Below, piece by piece: positions 24,244 to 32,542 of a stretch of DNA of 39,870 nucleotides (the stretch's first letter is position 1; each line of letters opens with the position of its first letter). The stretch is from Microbacterium capsulatum (lineage in GTDB: Bacteria > Actinomycetota > Actinomycetes > Actinomycetales > Microbacteriaceae): the NCBI RefSeq assembly GCF_030865425.1, contig NZ_JAVFCB010000009.1:171061-210930 (forward strand), read 5' to 3'. The notes under the pieces were generated by a model. It saw only the letters and a program-made list of their open reading frames with translations, had not been told where the DNA came from and made no database searches. The translations under genes and the position numbers were made by a program.

Positions 24244-26751
24244 GTGATCGACACGAATGACGCCGTTCCGCACCCGATCGGCGCGACCCACCCGCTCGCA
24301 CTCGCCCCTGTGACCTCGCCGCCCCTCACGGTGGACGGGTTCGTCTCCGAGTTCCTGCTCAACCTCAACTTCGACGGCGGCGTCTCCCTGTCGGAGTCCA
24401 GCACGAACGACCGGTATCTCGCCCTCGCCTGCACCGTGCGCGACTACCTGATGGCGCGCTGGCTGGAGGATCTGCGCAAGCAGAAGGAGGATCAGGCGAA
24501 GGGCGTCTGCTACCTCTCCGCCGAGTACCTGCTCGGCCGCCAGCTGGACAACAACCTCCTTGCCACCGGGCTCAGCGAGATCGCCGCCGAGGCGCTGGAG
24601 TCGTGCGGGCTCAGCCTCGACCAGCTGCGCGAGCACGAGATCGAGCCGGGGCTCGGCAACGGCGGCCTCGGCCGGCTCGCGGCCTGCTTCATCGACTCGC
24701 TGGCGACGCTGGGCGTGCCGAGCATCGGCTACGGCATCCGCTACGAGTACGGCATCTTCCGGCAGACGTTCGAGGACGGCCAGCAGGTCGAGCAGCCCGA
24801 CGCCTGGCTCACGCTCGGCTCGCCGTGGGAGTTCCCGCACCCCGAGCGGTCGCAGCTCGTCTCCTTCGGCGGCCGCACCGAGACCTATGACGACGACGGC
24901 GTGACCCGCAGCCGCTGGATCCCGGCGTGGAACGTCAACGCGATCCCCTGCAACTACATGGTCCCCGGGTTCCAGAACGGCCGGGTGAACACGCTGCGAC
25001 TGTGGCGCGCCAAGGCGACCGACGCGTTCGACCTGCGCATCTTCAACTCCGGCGACTACGAGGAGGCCGTGCGCGCGCAGACCTTCGCGGAGAACATCTC
25101 CAAGGTGCTCTACCCCGAGGACTCCACGCCGCAGGGCAAGGAGCTGCGCCTGCAGCAGCAGTACTTCTTCGTCGCCGCGTCGATCGCGGACTTCCTGGAG
25201 AACGTGCTCGCGGACGGCTACGACCTGACGAGGCTGGGCGACCGGGTGATCTTCCAGCTCAACGACACGCACCCGGTGATCGCGGTGCCAGAGCTCATGC
25301 GCGTGCTCGTCGACGACCGGGGCATGGAGTGGGACACGGCATGGGAGGTCACGCAGCAGTGCTTCGCGTACACCTGCCACACGCTGCTCCCCGAGGCGCT
25401 CGAGGTCTGGCCCGTCGAGCTGCTCGGCCGGCTGCTGCCGCGGCACCTCGAGATCATCTACCGGATCAACGACGAGTTCCTCGCCGCGGTGCGCGAGCGC
25501 TTCGGCGACGACGAGCTGCGGATCCGCAACATGTCGATCATCGCGGAGCATCCGGAGCGCTCGGTGCGGATGGCCTACCTCGCCACCGTCGCCGGGTCGA
25601 AGGTCAACGGCGTCGCCGAGCTGCACTCCCAGCTGCTGCGCGACAAGGTGCTGCCCGACTTCGACGAGTTCTACCCGGGCAAGTTCACCAACGTCACGAA
25701 CGGCGTGACCCCGCGCCGGTTCCTGCGACTGGCGAACCCTGAGCTCTCCGCGCTCATCACCGAGGCCGTCGGATCGGGCTGGGAGAGCGACCTGGACCGG
25801 CTGCGCGGGCTCGAGGAGCACGTCGACGACGCCGGATTCCGCAGCGCGTTCGCCGAGGTGAAGGCGGCGAACAAGCGCCGCCTGAACGAGGTGCTGCGGG
25901 CCCGCGACGGCTTCGAGGTCGCCGACGGCCACCTCGTCGACGTGATGGTCAAGCGCCTGCACGAGTACAAGCGGCAGCTGCTCAAGGTGCTGCACGTCGT
26001 GAGCTCCTACGAGGGCGTGCTGTCCGGGCGGATCGCGGTCGAGGATCTGCAGCCGCGCACCGTCCTGTTCGGCGCGAAGGCGGCCCCCGGCTACGCGATG
26101 GCGAAGCGGATCATCCACCTCATCAACGCGATCGGATCCACCGTCAACGACGATCCGCGCCTGCAGGGCAGGCTCAAGGTGCTGTTCCCGCCGAACTACA
26201 ACGTGACCCTCGCCGAGCGGGTGATCCCCGCCGCCGACCTGTCCGAGCAGATCTCCCTCGCGGGCAAGGAGGCCTCCGGCACCGGCAACATGAAGTTCGC
26301 CCTGAACGGCGCGCTCACGATCGGCACGGACGACGGCGCGAACGTCGAGATCCGCGAGCTCGTCGGCGACGACAACTTCTTCCTCTTCGGCATGGCCGAG
26401 CCCGAGGTCGAGGCACTGTCGGCCCGCGGCTACCGGCCGAGCGAGTTCTACCAGGCCGACGAGGACCTGCGGCGGGCGATCGACCTCATCGCCTCCGGCG
26501 CGTTCTCGGGAGGCGACAGGACCGTGTTCGAGCCGGTCGTGTCGAACCTGCTCTACGAGGACCGCTTCATGGTGCTCGCCGACTTCGCCAGCTACATGGC
26601 CGCGCAGGAGCGCGTGGACGCCGCCTACGCCGACGAGGACGCGTGGACCCGATCCGCGATCCTGAACGTCGCCCGCACCGGCTTCTTCTCCTCGGACCGG
26701 TCGATCACGGACTACATCGACCGGATCTGGCACACACCGCCGACGAGCTGA
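24244..26751 (+). CDS. glgP: Glycogen/starch phosphorylase
   Basis: PLP enzyme of 835 aa releasing glucose 1-phosphate from glycogen, close to the roughly 815 aa of E. coli enzymes. Early motif KGVCYLSAEYLLGRQLDNNLL, then GLGNGGLGRLAACFIDSLATL; the active-site region includes FQLNDTHPVIAVPELMRVL and VKRLHEYKRQLL. PLP is bound by K684 in EASGTGNMKFALNGALTIGT. GTG 24244 is chosen from the TACGGT hexamer 6 nt upstream; a GTG at 24310 (VTSPPLTV) is an alternative. It is divergent from the MerR gene but has its own promoter; control by that regulator is not evident. Confidence 0.94.
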   Translation: MIDTNDAVPHPIGATHPLALAPVTSPPLTVDGFVSEFLLNLNFDGGVSLSESSTNDRYLALACTVRDYLMARWLEDLRKQKEDQAKGVCYLSAEYLLGRQLDNNLLATGLSEIAAEALESCGLSLDQLREHEIEPGLGNGGLGRLAACFIDSLATLGVPSIGYGIRYEYGIFRQTFEDGQQVEQPDAWLTLGSPWEFPHPERSQLVSFGGRTETYDDDGVTRSRWIPAWNVNAIPCNYMVPGFQNGRVNTLRLWRAKATDAFDLRIFNSGDYEEAVRAQTFAENISKVLYPEDSTPQGKELRLQQQYFFVAASIADFLENVLADGYDLTRLGDRVIFQLNDTHPVIAVPELMRVLVDDRGMEWDTAWEVTQQCFAYTCHTLLPEALEVWPVELLGRLLPRHLEIIYRINDEFLAAVRERFGDDELRIRNMSIIAEHPERSVRMAYLATVAGSKVNGVAELHSQLLRDKVLPDFDEFYPGKFTNVTNGVTPRRFLRLANPELSALITEAVGSGWESDLDRLRGLEEHVDDAGFRSAFAEVKAANKRRLNEVLRARDGFEVADGHLVDVMVKRLHEYKRQLLKVLHVVSSYEGVLSGRIAVEDLQPRTVLFGAKAAPGYAMAKRIIHLINAIGSTVNDDPRLQGRLKVLFPPNYNVTLAERVIPAADLSEQISLAGKEASGTGNMKFALNGALTIGTDDGANVEIRELVGDDNFFLFGMAEPEVEALSARGYRPSEFYQADEDLRRAIDLIASGAFSGGDRTVFEPVVSNLLYEDRFMVLADFASYMAAQERVDAAYADEDAWTRSAILNVARTGFFSSDRSITDYIDRIWHTPPTS

Positions 26752-26789
26752 GGCGGTCGGGTCGCATCTCCTCTCACGTCGCACCACGC

Positions 26790-26860
26790 CGCGAGAAACC
26801 ACTTGCTGCATGAGACACCACGTCTTCCGTGGTGTCTCATGCAGCATTTGATTTTTCGCG
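26790..26860. repeat. GAGACACCAC palindrome, copy 1 (possible glgP terminator)
   Basis: CGCGAGAAACC leads into GCATGAGACACCAC (26808-26821), a 7-nt loop, and the exact complement GTGGTGTCTCATGC (26829-26842); pairing then continues imperfectly out to TTTTTCGCG at 26852-26860. The T-run after the stem makes it a plausible terminator for glgP. The same element recurs at 39805-39870. Confidence 0.85.
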
Positions 26861-26868
26861 CATCCTTC

Positions 26869-26899
26869 TTGACAGAATCGAGATATATCGTGTTATTCT
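26869..26899 (+). promoter_or_regulatory. Promoter of the DUF4097-padR operon
   Basis: A consensus TTGACA at 26869-26874 is followed by GTTATT after 17 bp or TATTCT after 19 bp (26894-26899). It is the strongest -35 box in the window and is fully overlapped by the PadR operator. Confidence 0.65.
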
Positions 26900-26919
26900 C
26901 AGATACACGATATATCTCG
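26879..26919. promoter_or_regulatory. PadR-type operator
   Basis: CGAGATATATCGTG (26879-26892) and its exact complement (26906-26919) flank 13 bp. Each arm also contains GATATATC, itself a perfect 8-bp palindrome, so the site is a dyad of dyads about 27 bp (roughly 2.5 turns) apart. It spans the space between the -35 and -10 boxes and beyond, so binding would block RNA polymerase. Confidence 0.75.
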
Positions 26920-26955
26920 ACACGGATCGGGATCCCCCACCTTCCAGGAGAAGAC

Positions 26956-27807
26956 ATGACCGAGAAGTGGCTCATCGCACCGGGCCAGGAGCGCGTGATC
27001 GACATCGAGCGCGCATCGAAGCTGAAGATCGGACTCGTCGGCGGACAGGTCGACGTCATCGCGCACGACGAGCCCGGCATCCGGATCGAGGTGCACAACG
27101 TCACCATCAAGGATCTGCGGGTCGAGTCCGACGGCACCCAGATCGAGATCGACCACCCGCAGATCGGCTGGGACAACTTCCTCGAGGTGTTCCGCAACTT
27201 CGGCGCCGGCGGCCCGAAGGCCGAGATCAGCGTGGCCGTCCCCCGCGACATCGCGCTCAACCTCGGCGTCGTGAGCGCCGGCGCCCTCGTCTCCGGCCTC
27301 ACCGAGGACGCCCGCCTGAACACGGTGTCCGGCGACCTCATCGTCGACACGCACACCGGCGACCTCACCGTGAACACCGTCTCCGGCGACGTGCAGGTGC
27401 GGGGGCTGGACGGATCCGCGAGCGCCAACACGGTCTCCGGCAGCGTCGCGCTGACCGGCGCGATCCGCAAGGCGACGGTCGACAGCGTCTCCGGAGCGAT
27501 GCTCATCGACGCCACCGGGGCCGTCAACACCGTGTCGCTGAACAGCGTCGCGGGCGACGCCACGGTACGTCTCGACGAGAACCTCGCCTCCAACTACGTC
27601 ACCCGCACCATGAGCGGCCGGGTCACGATCGACGGCGTCCCGCGCGGATCCTCCGGTCCGTCGAACTTCACGGGACAGCGCGGCGAACTGGCCGGATCCT
27701 TCGCCGACGTCCGAGTGAACACGGTCTCCGGCGACATCACGGTCCTGCGCCGCGACGCCGCGGAGGGCCCGGTGTCGTTCACGCACGACGGAGAGGACCT
27801 GCTGTGA
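26956..27807 (+). CDS. DUF4097 beta-strand-repeat protein
   Basis: A 283-aa soluble protein with no signal peptide or TM segment. Residues 1-95 are a head with VGGQVDVIAHDEPGIRIEVHN. From about 115 on there is a beta-solenoid-like run of NTVSGD-type repeats (LNTVSGDLIV, VNTVSGDVQV, ANTVSGSVAL, VDSVSGAMLI, VNTVSGDITV), typical of DUF4097. Function of the family is unknown; it is often encoded with PadR regulators, as here, where the stop overlaps the GTG of padR. ATG 26956 has AGGAGAAG upstream. Confidence 0.88.
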   Translation: MTEKWLIAPGQERVIDIERASKLKIGLVGGQVDVIAHDEPGIRIEVHNVTIKDLRVESDGTQIEIDHPQIGWDNFLEVFRNFGAGGPKAEISVAVPRDIALNLGVVSAGALVSGLTEDARLNTVSGDLIVDTHTGDLTVNTVSGDVQVRGLDGSASANTVSGSVALTGAIRKATVDSVSGAMLIDATGAVNTVSLNSVAGDATVRLDENLASNYVTRTMSGRVTIDGVPRGSSGPSNFTGQRGELAGSFADVRVNTVSGDITVLRRDAAEGPVSFTHDGEDLL

Positions 27808-28442
27808 GCCCCGCGGTCTTCTCGCACGGCGACCTGCGCCTGTACCTGCTGGCACTGCTCGCCGAGTCGCCGCAGCACGGCTACGGCATCATCCAGGCCC
27901 TCACCGACCGCACCGGGGGCACGTACACGCCCAGCGCCGGCACGATCTACCCCCGCCTCGCCAAGCTCGAGGAGGACGGCCTGGTCACCAAGACCGTCGA
28001 CGGCCGCACCACGATCTACGCGATCACCGACGCCGGCCGGGCCGAGCTCGCCGCCCGCGAGGCCGACCTGGAGGGCATCGAGGCCGGGCTGACCGACTCG
28101 GTCCGGCTCATCGCGAACGAGGTGCGCCAGAACGTGCAGGAGGCCATGCGCAGCCTGCGCGCGGATCTCGCCGCCGCGGCTCGCGAGGACCGCTCGGGCG
28201 CCCCCTCCACGTCGTACCGCGAGGCCTCCGCCCGTGCCGACGAGCGGATCGCGGGCCGCGAGGAGCTGCGCCGGGCCGACGCCCTGATCAACGCCTTCCG
28301 CGCCCAGGTGCGCACCGACCTGCGCACACACGTCGCCCGCGGCGAGACCCTGCCGGCGAAGGTCGTCTCGGATCTGGAGACCGCGCTCGACTCCGCGGCG
28401 CACGCCGTGACGCGGGCCCTGGCCGCGCTGCGGGCTCACTGA
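27804..28442 (+). CDS. PadR family regulator
   Basis: A 212-aa regulator. The winged helix is at residues 8-80 (LRLYLLALLAESPQHGYGIIQALTDRTGGTYTPSAGTIYPRLAKLEEDGLV), followed by a long charged helical C-terminal part (about 90-212) for dimerisation. Start GTG 27804 overlaps the DUF4097 stop (GTGA). Most likely it binds the paired GATATATC site at 26879-26919 and represses its own operon. Confidence 0.92.
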   Translation: MSPAVFSHGDLRLYLLALLAESPQHGYGIIQALTDRTGGTYTPSAGTIYPRLAKLEEDGLVTKTVDGRTTIYAITDAGRAELAAREADLEGIEAGLTDSVRLIANEVRQNVQEAMRSLRADLAAAAREDRSGAPSTSYREASARADERIAGREELRRADALINAFRAQVRTDLRTHVARGETLPAKVVSDLETALDSAAHAVTRALAALRAH

Positions 28443-28488
28443 CCCCGCACCTCGCGCCGCTCCCGCCCACGCGCACGCGCACTGACCT

Positions 28489-28555
28489 CGAGACCGAACC
28501 TGCGTCGCGAGACCGCGAAAACCACCGTCGGTCTCGCGACGCGGTTTCGGTCTCG
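28489..28555. repeat. CGAGACCGAA palindrome between padR and uspA
   Basis: Arms of 27 bp (28489-28515 and 28529-28555) pair with two mismatches around a 13-nt loop. It sits between the convergent padR and uspA genes and could terminate both. Its sequence differs from the other palindromes here, so it is a separate family. Confidence 0.8.
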
Positions 28556-28595
28556 CGGTCAGAGGGGGTGGTCGGAGGGGGCGGTCAGAGGGGGC

Positions 28596-29150
28596 TTACT
28601 CCGTCCAGATCTCCTTCTGAGTGTCCGGGACGGGCTCCTCGAGCGGGACGACGAGGATCGGGCGGGACTGCCGGTGGGAGAGGCGGGCGGCGACCGATCC
28701 GGTGAAGAACTCGCGGATCGACTCGCCGAGCCCGCGGCTGCGGGTGCCGACGACGATGAGCTGGGCGTCCACGTCGCCGGCGAGGTGCTTGATCGCGAGG
28801 GCGGGGTCGCCGACGAGCTGTCTCGCGGTCCAGGTGAGGCCGGATCCGGCCATCGCCGCCTCGGTCTCCGAGCGCACCTGCGCGAACTCCTCCGCGCCGG
28901 TGTCGACGTTGAGGTCGATCGGGGCCGAGTGCACCAGTCCGTCCGGATCCTCGAAGGTCACGAAACGGGTGACGTCCACGTGCACGACGACGAGCGGTGC
29001 GTTCAGCAGGGTCGCATAGCGCTTGCCCTCGGCCAGCACGCGGGGAGGCTGCCCGGCGTTCACCGCCACGATCACGGCCTTCTGCAGACGGGCGTTCTGG
29101 AGCTCGTCCTCCTGCGCGTCCCCCTCGGGGCTGGAGGTGTTGTCCGACAT
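28596..29150 (-). CDS. Universal stress protein (UspA family)
   Basis: A 184-aa single-domain Usp. After a 25-residue acidic N-terminal extension comes KAVIVAVNAGQPPRVLAEG, LVVVHVD, and the ATP-binding signature VVGTRSRGLGESIREFFTGSVAARLSHRQSRPILVVP (G-2X-G-9X-G-(S/T) pattern). Start ATG 29150 follows AAGGACG. It is divergent from DUF3073; target stress is not known. Confidence 0.9.
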   Translation of the reverse strand: MSDNTSSPEGDAQEDELQNARLQKAVIVAVNAGQPPRVLAEGKRYATLLNAPLVVVHVDVTRFVTFEDPDGLVHSAPIDLNVDTGAEEFAQVRSETEAAMAGSGLTWTARQLVGDPALAIKHLAGDVDAQLIVVGTRSRGLGESIREFFTGSVAARLSHRQSRPILVVPLEEPVPDTQKEIWTE

Positions 29151-29204
29151 GATCGTCCTTCCCTTCCGCGCCGCCGTCACGGCCGGGCCATCTGGCCCTC
29201 GTGC

Positions 29205-29210
29205 TATCCT
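29205..29210 (+). promoter_or_regulatory. Possible -10 box for DUF3073
   Basis: TATCCT at 29205-29210 would give a leader of roughly 80 nt, which includes a small CCGGCCGCGAGCCGG hairpin near 29224-29240, before TAAGGGGG and ATG 29300. A second hexamer TACAGT at 29279-29284 is closer but leaves little room for the ribosome site. Confidence 0.35.
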
Positions 29211-29299
29211 GGATGCTACTCTTACCGGCCGCGAGCCGGTGCCGTAAATAGACATCGGGCCCCGTTCCGCCCGGTGGTTACAGTAAGGGGGTCTCGCGC

Positions 29300-29485
29300 A
29301 TGGGCCGTGGCCGTCAGAAGGCAAAGCACACCAAGATTGCCCGCGAACTCAAGGCGTACAGTCCGTCGGTGAACTACTCCGCGCTGGAGCGCGAGCTGGG
29401 GCACCCCGAGACCGAGGACCAGTACGTCGACAAGTGGGCGGATCAGTACGCCGACGAAGACGAGGACGAGCTCGAGAAAGCCTGA
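29300..29485 (+). CDS. DUF3073 domain protein
   Basis: A 61-aa protein beginning MGRGRQKAKHTKIARELKAYSP and ending in an acidic tail (YADEDEDELEKA). The basic head and acidic tail, the SVNYSALERELG core and the length match DUF3073, which is nearly confined to actinobacteria and usually lies beside purM/purF, as here. Function is not known; the basic start suggests nucleic-acid or ribosome contact (inference). TAAGGGGG is a good ribosome site 9 nt upstream. Confidence 0.92.
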   Translation: MGRGRQKAKHTKIARELKAYSPSVNYSALERELGHPETEDQYVDKWADQYADEDEDELEKA

Positions 29486-29499
29486 GCCGCACGTCTGAC

Positions 29500-29540
29500 C
29501 GAACCCCGCCCGGAGCGCACCTTCGCACCGGCGGGGTTCG
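29500..29540. terminator. Bidirectional hairpin terminator
   Basis: CGAACCCCGCC (29500-29510) pairs perfectly with GGCGGGGTTCG (29530-29540), with TCGTTT after it. It lies between the convergent DUF3073 and MFS genes and probably serves both. Confidence 0.8.
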
Positions 29541-29564
29541 TCGTTTCCCGCTGCGTCCGGAGGG

Positions 29565-31028
29565 TCACCAGCGCCCGTGCCGGCGCTCCCACGCGGCCTC
29601 GACCGTGAGCGGGCGCCCGGCGTACACCCCGGCGGGGACCGACACGACGAGCAGTACGATCAGGATCGCGAGCGGCACCTGCCAGCCGCCGGTCGCGGTG
29701 TGCATGACGCCGAGCAGCACGGGGAACACCGCGGACAGCAGGTACCCGAGGCTCTGCACGAAGCCGCTGAGCGCGACCGCGGTCTCGGTCTCCCGGGCGC
29801 GGATGCTGAGCAGCACCAGGGTGAGCGGGAAGAGCAGGCCGGCGAGCCCGTAGAGCAGCACCCAGATCCAGGTCACCGACGGCAGCGGCAGGAGCAGCAG
29901 CCCGAGCAGACCGCCGACCGCCCCGATCGCGCCGAACAGGTACAGCGGGGTCGTCGCGCGGAACCGCACCACGAGCACCGGCACGATCAGCGAGGCCGGC
30001 AGGCCGGTGAACGCGAACAACGACAGCAGGAACCCCGCGGTCTTCGCGTCGACGCCGACCTGCTCGATCATGATCGACGGCAGCCACGCGAAGGCGGTGT
30101 ACGCCATGCTGGCCGAGGTCCCGAACACGAGCGTGAGCGCCCAGGCGAGCGGGATCCGCAGCAGCCGCGCGAGCGCCCGCGTGCTGGTCGGCGCCGTCGG
30201 GATCGGCCCGGTCGAGACGGATGCCGCGTCCTGGAAGGACCCGCGCGACAGCGCACGGTCCTCCGCCCGGACCCCGGTCCCCGAGCCCGTCGAAGGGACG
30301 TACCCGGCCCCGGTCCCCGAGCCCGTCGCAGGGCCATACCCGGCCCCGGCCCCCGAGCCCGTCGCACGGTCCTCCGCCCCGTCCCCCGAGCCCGTCGAAG
30401 GGACGTCCGCGGATCCGGAAGCGGCCCCCGCTCCGCCCCGCTCCCGCACCAGCATCGCGATCCACGGCGCCGCCCCCGCGAGCGCAAACACCGCCCACAG
30501 CGCGAGCGACGTCCGCCAGCCCGCCGCGTCGGCGACCGGCACCGCGATGAGCGGCGGCACGAACGTGGCGACCGCCATCATCGTCGAGTACAGCGTCATC
30601 ATCAGACCGAGCCGGTCCGGGAAGTGCTTCTTCACGAGCGGCGGCATGAGGATGTTGCCCATGCCGACGCCGGCGAACACGAGCGCCGTGGACAGCAGCA
30701 GCGTCACCGAGTCCGTGGCCGCCCCTCGCGCCGCGAGGCCCGCCGTGATCACGACGAGCGAGAGCACCGCGAGCCGTTCCAGGCCGAGCCTGCGTTCGAG
30801 GAACGGCGTGATCAGCCCGAACACGGCGTAGCAGACCGGCGGCGCCGTGCCGATGAGCCCGACGACCGCGGACGGCATCGGGAAGTCGTGCGCGATCTGC
30901 GCCACCACTGGCGACAGCGAGGTCACCGCAGAGCGCAGCGAGAACGCGACCAGCACGATCCCGATCACGGCGAGGGCACGTCCCCGCCGGAACGGACGGG
31001 ATCCGCTCGTCCCGCCGCCCGTCGTCAT
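29565..31028 (-). CDS. CynX/NimT-like MFS transporter with repeat-derived loop
   Basis: A 487-aa major facilitator. Twelve TMs are seen as two groups: about residues 18-200 (FSLRSAVTSLSPVVAQI in TM1, FAGVGMGNILMPPLVKKHFPDR) and 290-475, characteristic of the CynX/NimT branch. Between TM6 and TM7 lies an unusually long Gly/Ser/Thr/Ala-rich loop (about 200-275) with PSTGSGTG, PATGSGTG and RATGSGAG. This loop is encoded by a nucleotide repeat also described separately. The gene starts 28 bp after purF on the same strand and may be read with it. Substrate unknown. Confidence 0.9.
   Translation of the reverse strand: MTTGGGTSGSRPFRRGRALAVIGIVLVAFSLRSAVTSLSPVVAQIAHDFPMPSAVVGLIGTAPPVCYAVFGLITPFLERRLGLERLAVLSLVVITAGLAARGAATDSVTLLLSTALVFAGVGMGNILMPPLVKKHFPDRLGLMMTLYSTMMAVATFVPPLIAVPVADAAGWRTSLALWAVFALAGAAPWIAMLVRERGGAGAASGSADVPSTGSGDGAEDRATGSGAGAGYGPATGSGTGAGYVPSTGSGTGVRAEDRALSRGSFQDAASVSTGPIPTAPTSTRALARLLRIPLAWALTLVFGTSASMAYTAFAWLPSIMIEQVGVDAKTAGFLLSLFAFTGLPASLIVPVLVVRFRATTPLYLFGAIGAVGGLLGLLLLPLPSVTWIWVLLYGLAGLLFPLTLVLLSIRARETETAVALSGFVQSLGYLLSAVFPVLLGVMHTATGGWQVPLAILIVLLVVSVPAGVYAGRPLTVEAAWERRHGRW
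30279..30397. repeat. CCCCGAGCCCGTCG repeat inside the MFS gene
   Basis: CCCCGAGCCCGTCG occurs at 30279-30292, 30315-30328, 30351-30364 and 30384-30397, spacing 36, 36 and 33 bp, all multiples of three, so the reading frame is kept. The 33-36 bp spacing and flanking GAAGGGACGT/GGCCC sequences are alike between copies. In the protein each gives TGSG. This looks like an intergenic-type repeat captured within a coding sequence. Confidence 0.88.
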
Positions 31029-31056
31029 GGGGTCTGCCCGGCCGGGCCGACCCGGC

Positions 31057-32514
31057 TCACGAGGTCTGCGAGCCCTCGAGCCAGGCCAGGTACTCGTCGG
31101 TGACCGTCCCGGTGACGTACCGGCCGTCGAACGGGCTCAGGTCGAGATCGGCGATGTCGGACCCCTCGAGGATCGCGGCCTTGAGGTCGTCGACCTCCTG
31201 GTACACGAGCCGGTCGGCGCCGAGCTCCTCGGCGATCTCCGGGATCGTGCGGCCGTGCGCGACCAGCTCGTGCTTCGTCGGCATGTTGATGCCGTACACG
31301 TGCGGGTGCCGGATCGGCGGGGCCGCCGAGGCGAAGATCACCGACTTGGCGCCGGCGTCGCGGGCCATCTGGATGATCTGCTTGGACGTGGTGCCGCGCA
31401 CGATCGAGTCGTCGATGAGCAGCACGTTCTTGCCCTTGAACTCGGTCGACATCGCGTTCAGCTTCTGCCGCACGCTCTTCTTGCGCACCGCCTGGCCGGG
31501 CATGATGAAGGTCCGGCCGACGTAGCGGTTCTTGTAGAAGCCCTCGCGGTACTCGATGCCGAGCTTGCGGGCGACCTCCATCGCGGCGGGGCGCGAGGAG
31601 TCCGGGATCGGCATGACCACGTCGATCAGATCGAGCGGCACGTGCTTCGCGATGGTGTCGGCGAGGCGCTCTCCCATGCGCAGGCGCGACTCGTAGACGG
31701 AGATGCCGTTCATGACCGAGTCGGGGCGGGCGAGGTAGACGTACTCGAACGCGCAGGGGGCGAGGGTCGGATCCGTCGCGCACTGCTTCGTGAACAGCTC
31801 GCCCTCGTTCGTGACGAACACGGCCTCGCCGGGCTCGACCTCGCGGACGATCTCGTAGTCGCCGTTCTCCAGCACGAGCGACTCGCTCGCGACGACCCAT
31901 TCGTCCTTGCCGTCCCTGACGCGCTTGCCGAGGATGAGCGGGCGGATCCCGAACGGATCCCGGAACGCGAGCAGCCCGTAGCCGGCCAGGATCGCGATGA
32001 CCGCGTAGGCGCCCTCGATCCGCTCGTGCGTGCGGGCGACGGCCTCGAAGATGCGCTCGGGGTCGAGGTCGACCGCCGAGGTCGTGGTCTGCAGCTCGTG
32101 CGCGAGCACGTTCAGCAGCAGTTCCGTGTCGCTCGACGAGTTCAGGTGGCGGCGGTCGCGCTGCGTCATGTCGTCGGTCAGCTCACGCGTGTTGGTGAGG
32201 TTGCCGTTGTGGATGAGGATGATGCCGTACGGCGCGTTCACGTAGAACGGCTGGGCCTCCTCCTCGCTCGACGCGGTGCCCTTCGTGGCGTAGCGGACAT
32301 GGCCGAGGCCGACGTTGCCGAGCAGCGACCGCATGTCGCGGGTGCGGAAGGCCTCGCGCACCATGCCCTGCGCCTTGGCGAGGTGCATGACCCCGTTGGC
32401 CTCGGCGGTGGCGATGCCGGTGGCGTCCTGACCGCGGTGCTGCAGCAGGAGGAGAGCGTCGTAGATGTCCTGGTTGACCGGGGCGTGCCCGACCATTCCG
32501 ACGATGCCGCACAT
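31057..32514 (-). CDS. purF: Amidophosphoribosyltransferase
   Basis: First committed enzyme of purine synthesis, 485 aa: PRPP plus glutamine to phosphoribosylamine. It begins MCGIVGMVGH, so the N-terminal nucleophile Cys2 is exposed by Met removal with no propeptide. Glutaminase motifs are LQHRGQDATGIAT and GHVRYATKG; the PRPP motif is VLLIDDSIVRGTTSKQI and the flexible loop region is IPDSSRPAAMEVARKLGI. It lies 28 bp after purM. The upstream ribosome site is weak (GGATGAAG), which suggests coupling to purM translation or transcription. Confidence 0.97.
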   Translation of the reverse strand: MCGIVGMVGHAPVNQDIYDALLLLQHRGQDATGIATAEANGVMHLAKAQGMVREAFRTRDMRSLLGNVGLGHVRYATKGTASSEEEAQPFYVNAPYGIILIHNGNLTNTRELTDDMTQRDRRHLNSSSDTELLLNVLAHELQTTTSAVDLDPERIFEAVARTHERIEGAYAVIAILAGYGLLAFRDPFGIRPLILGKRVRDGKDEWVVASESLVLENGDYEIVREVEPGEAVFVTNEGELFTKQCATDPTLAPCAFEYVYLARPDSVMNGISVYESRLRMGERLADTIAKHVPLDLIDVVMPIPDSSRPAAMEVARKLGIEYREGFYKNRYVGRTFIMPGQAVRKKSVRQKLNAMSTEFKGKNVLLIDDSIVRGTTSKQIIQMARDAGAKSVIFASAAPPIRHPHVYGINMPTKHELVAHGRTIPEIAEELGADRLVYQEVDDLKAAILEGSDIADLDLSPFDGRYVTGTVTDEYLAWLEGSQTS

Positions 32515-32542
32515 GGGTGTGTTACTTCATCCGTTCTCTGAT

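Noticed and set aside
23467..26847. 1126-codon open frame on the minus strand opposite glgP
   Set aside because: Composition is that of an antisense shadow, and glgP on the plus strand is clear from end to end.
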